In this document: positions 63,627-64,000 of the stretch, one piece after another | Numbering within the stretch: the first letter of the stretch is position 1 | Layout: each line of letters begins with the position of its first letter | Origin: Pseudomonas frederiksbergensis | GTDB taxonomy: Bacteria; Pseudomonadota; Gammaproteobacteria; Pseudomonadales; Pseudomonadaceae | DNA length: 64,000 nt | Assembly (NCBI RefSeq): GCF_001952935.1 | Contig: NZ_CP018319.1 | Coordinates: 2,696,501-2,760,500, forward strand | Reading direction: 5' to 3' | Notes under the pieces: model-generated | What the model was told of the DNA's origin: nothing | Databases searched by the model: none | Seen by the model: only the letters and a program-made list of their open reading frames with translations | Position numbers and translations under genes: made by a program

Positions 63627-63640
63627 GTATGCTAGCATAC
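63627..63640. promoter_or_regulatory. 14-bp palindrome in the serA / D-2-HG dehydrogenase promoter region
   Basis: GTATGCTAGCATAC is a perfect palindrome within longer GCGGGGT..ACCCCGC arms (63618-63649). It contains a TATGCT -10-like box on both strands; on the plus strand TTGGGC lies 18 bases upstream (63604). It could be an operator or overlapping divergent promoters. Confidence 0.5.
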
Positions 63641-63715
63641 GCACCCCGCTAAACACTCATTCCTGCGACGTGAAGCGTTCTCAGGATGACCATGAATTGT
63701 TCGAGAGTTCTGTCG

Positions 63716-64000
63716 ATGACCAATCCTGCCCTGATTGAAGAGCTGAAGACCCTGGTTGAGCCTGGCAAGGTGCTGACCGATGCCGACTCCCTGAATGCTT
63801 ACGGTAAGGATTGGACCAAGCATTTCGCCCCGGCCCCGACCGCCATCGTGTTCCCCAAGACCACCGAGCAGGTCCAGGCCATCGTCCGTTGGGCCAATGA
63901 GCACAAGGTTGCGCTGGTGCCGTCCGGCGGTCGTACCGGGCTGTCCGCCGCTGCCGTGGCTGCCAATGGCGAAGTCGTCGTGTCCTTCGACTACATGAAC
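63716..64000 (+). CDS. FAD-linked D-2-hydroxyglutarate dehydrogenase, N-terminal part (runs off the window)
   Basis: First about 95 residues of an FAD-binding oxidoreductase in the GlcD/D2HGDH family. MTNPALIEELKTLVEPGKVL starts it, and AIVFPKTTEQVQAIVRWANE and LVPSGGRTGLSAAAVA are the FAD-binding PCMH fold. In pseudomonads the neighbour of serA oxidises D-2-hydroxyglutarate made by SerA. The ATG at 63716 follows GAGAGTTCTGTCG; an in-frame ATG at 63692 with CAGGA is an alternative start. Confidence 0.85.
   Translation, partial: MTNPALIEELKTLVEPGKVLTDADSLNAYGKDWTKHFAPAPTAIVFPKTTEQVQAIVRWANEHKVALVPSGGRTGLSAAAVAANGEVVVSFDYMN

Overview
The window is chromosomal DNA of a fluorescent-group Pseudomonas. 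The signs are GC-rich codon use, gene orders remembered from P. aeruginosa PAO1 (glpT to argA; spuI to serA), a 6S RNA between zapA and the folate cyclo-ligase gene, and many pseudomonad REP/REPIN repeats. There is no prophage, insertion sequence, CRISPR array, tRNA or rRNA. Almost everything is recognisable core or metabolic gene content. No wholly new multi-gene system was found; the interesting points are regulatory sequences, repeats, one broken gene and several small or unusual proteins.

Layout. 1-9.6 kb: glpT (cut by the window edge) with a GlpR-like operator, a quinone oxidoreductase, a FliL-like protein, an hlyD-rbbA-yhhJ export operon whose hlyD carries a one-base frameshift, an EVE-domain protein, a 50-residue membrane miniprotein, and the fau / 6S RNA / zapA / coiled-coil cluster. 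9.7-17.2 kb: ygfB-pepP-ubiH-ubiI (protein quality control and ubiquinone synthesis), then a ferric-iron binding protein and fused permease without an ATPase gene. 17.3-22 kb: the glycine cleavage genes gcvT-gcvH-gcvP. 22-29.6 kb: a DUF2388 secreted protein, a solitary GspE ATPase, an ACT-like protein divergent from an Lrp regulator, a CYTH-CHAD triphosphatase, and argE-argA with an arginine-rich short reading frame before argA.

29.7-40 kb is a sulfur-scavenging region: a lone tauA, two tandem OprD-type porins whose promoters were duplicated with them, lsfA, and ssuEADCBF for alkanesulfonate uptake and desulfonation. Several promoters here share an ATTCTTTTT motif. 40-41.5 kb holds an unknown protein and a TetR regulator.

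41.7-52.6 kb is the polyamine locus: spuI divergent from spuABC (gamma-glutamyl polyamine catabolism) and spuDEFGH (putrescine/spermidine ABC importer). 52.6-64 kb: an HD protein divergent from a GlxA-type regulator, an Ntn-hydrolase acylase (HacB-like), a thioredoxin-like protein, an alpha/beta hydrolase, a DUF2059-like protein, a PHD-type prolyl hydroxylase with a DUF523 protein, a short solute-binding protein missing most of lobe 2, a DUF4399 protein, serA and the start of a D-2-hydroxyglutarate dehydrogenase gene divergent from it.

Repeats are a theme. Three full 111-bp palindromic elements and three partial ones, plus several REPIN-type inverted repeats of at least three sequence families, sit in gene ends. 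PAO1 locus comparisons are from memory and no search was run.
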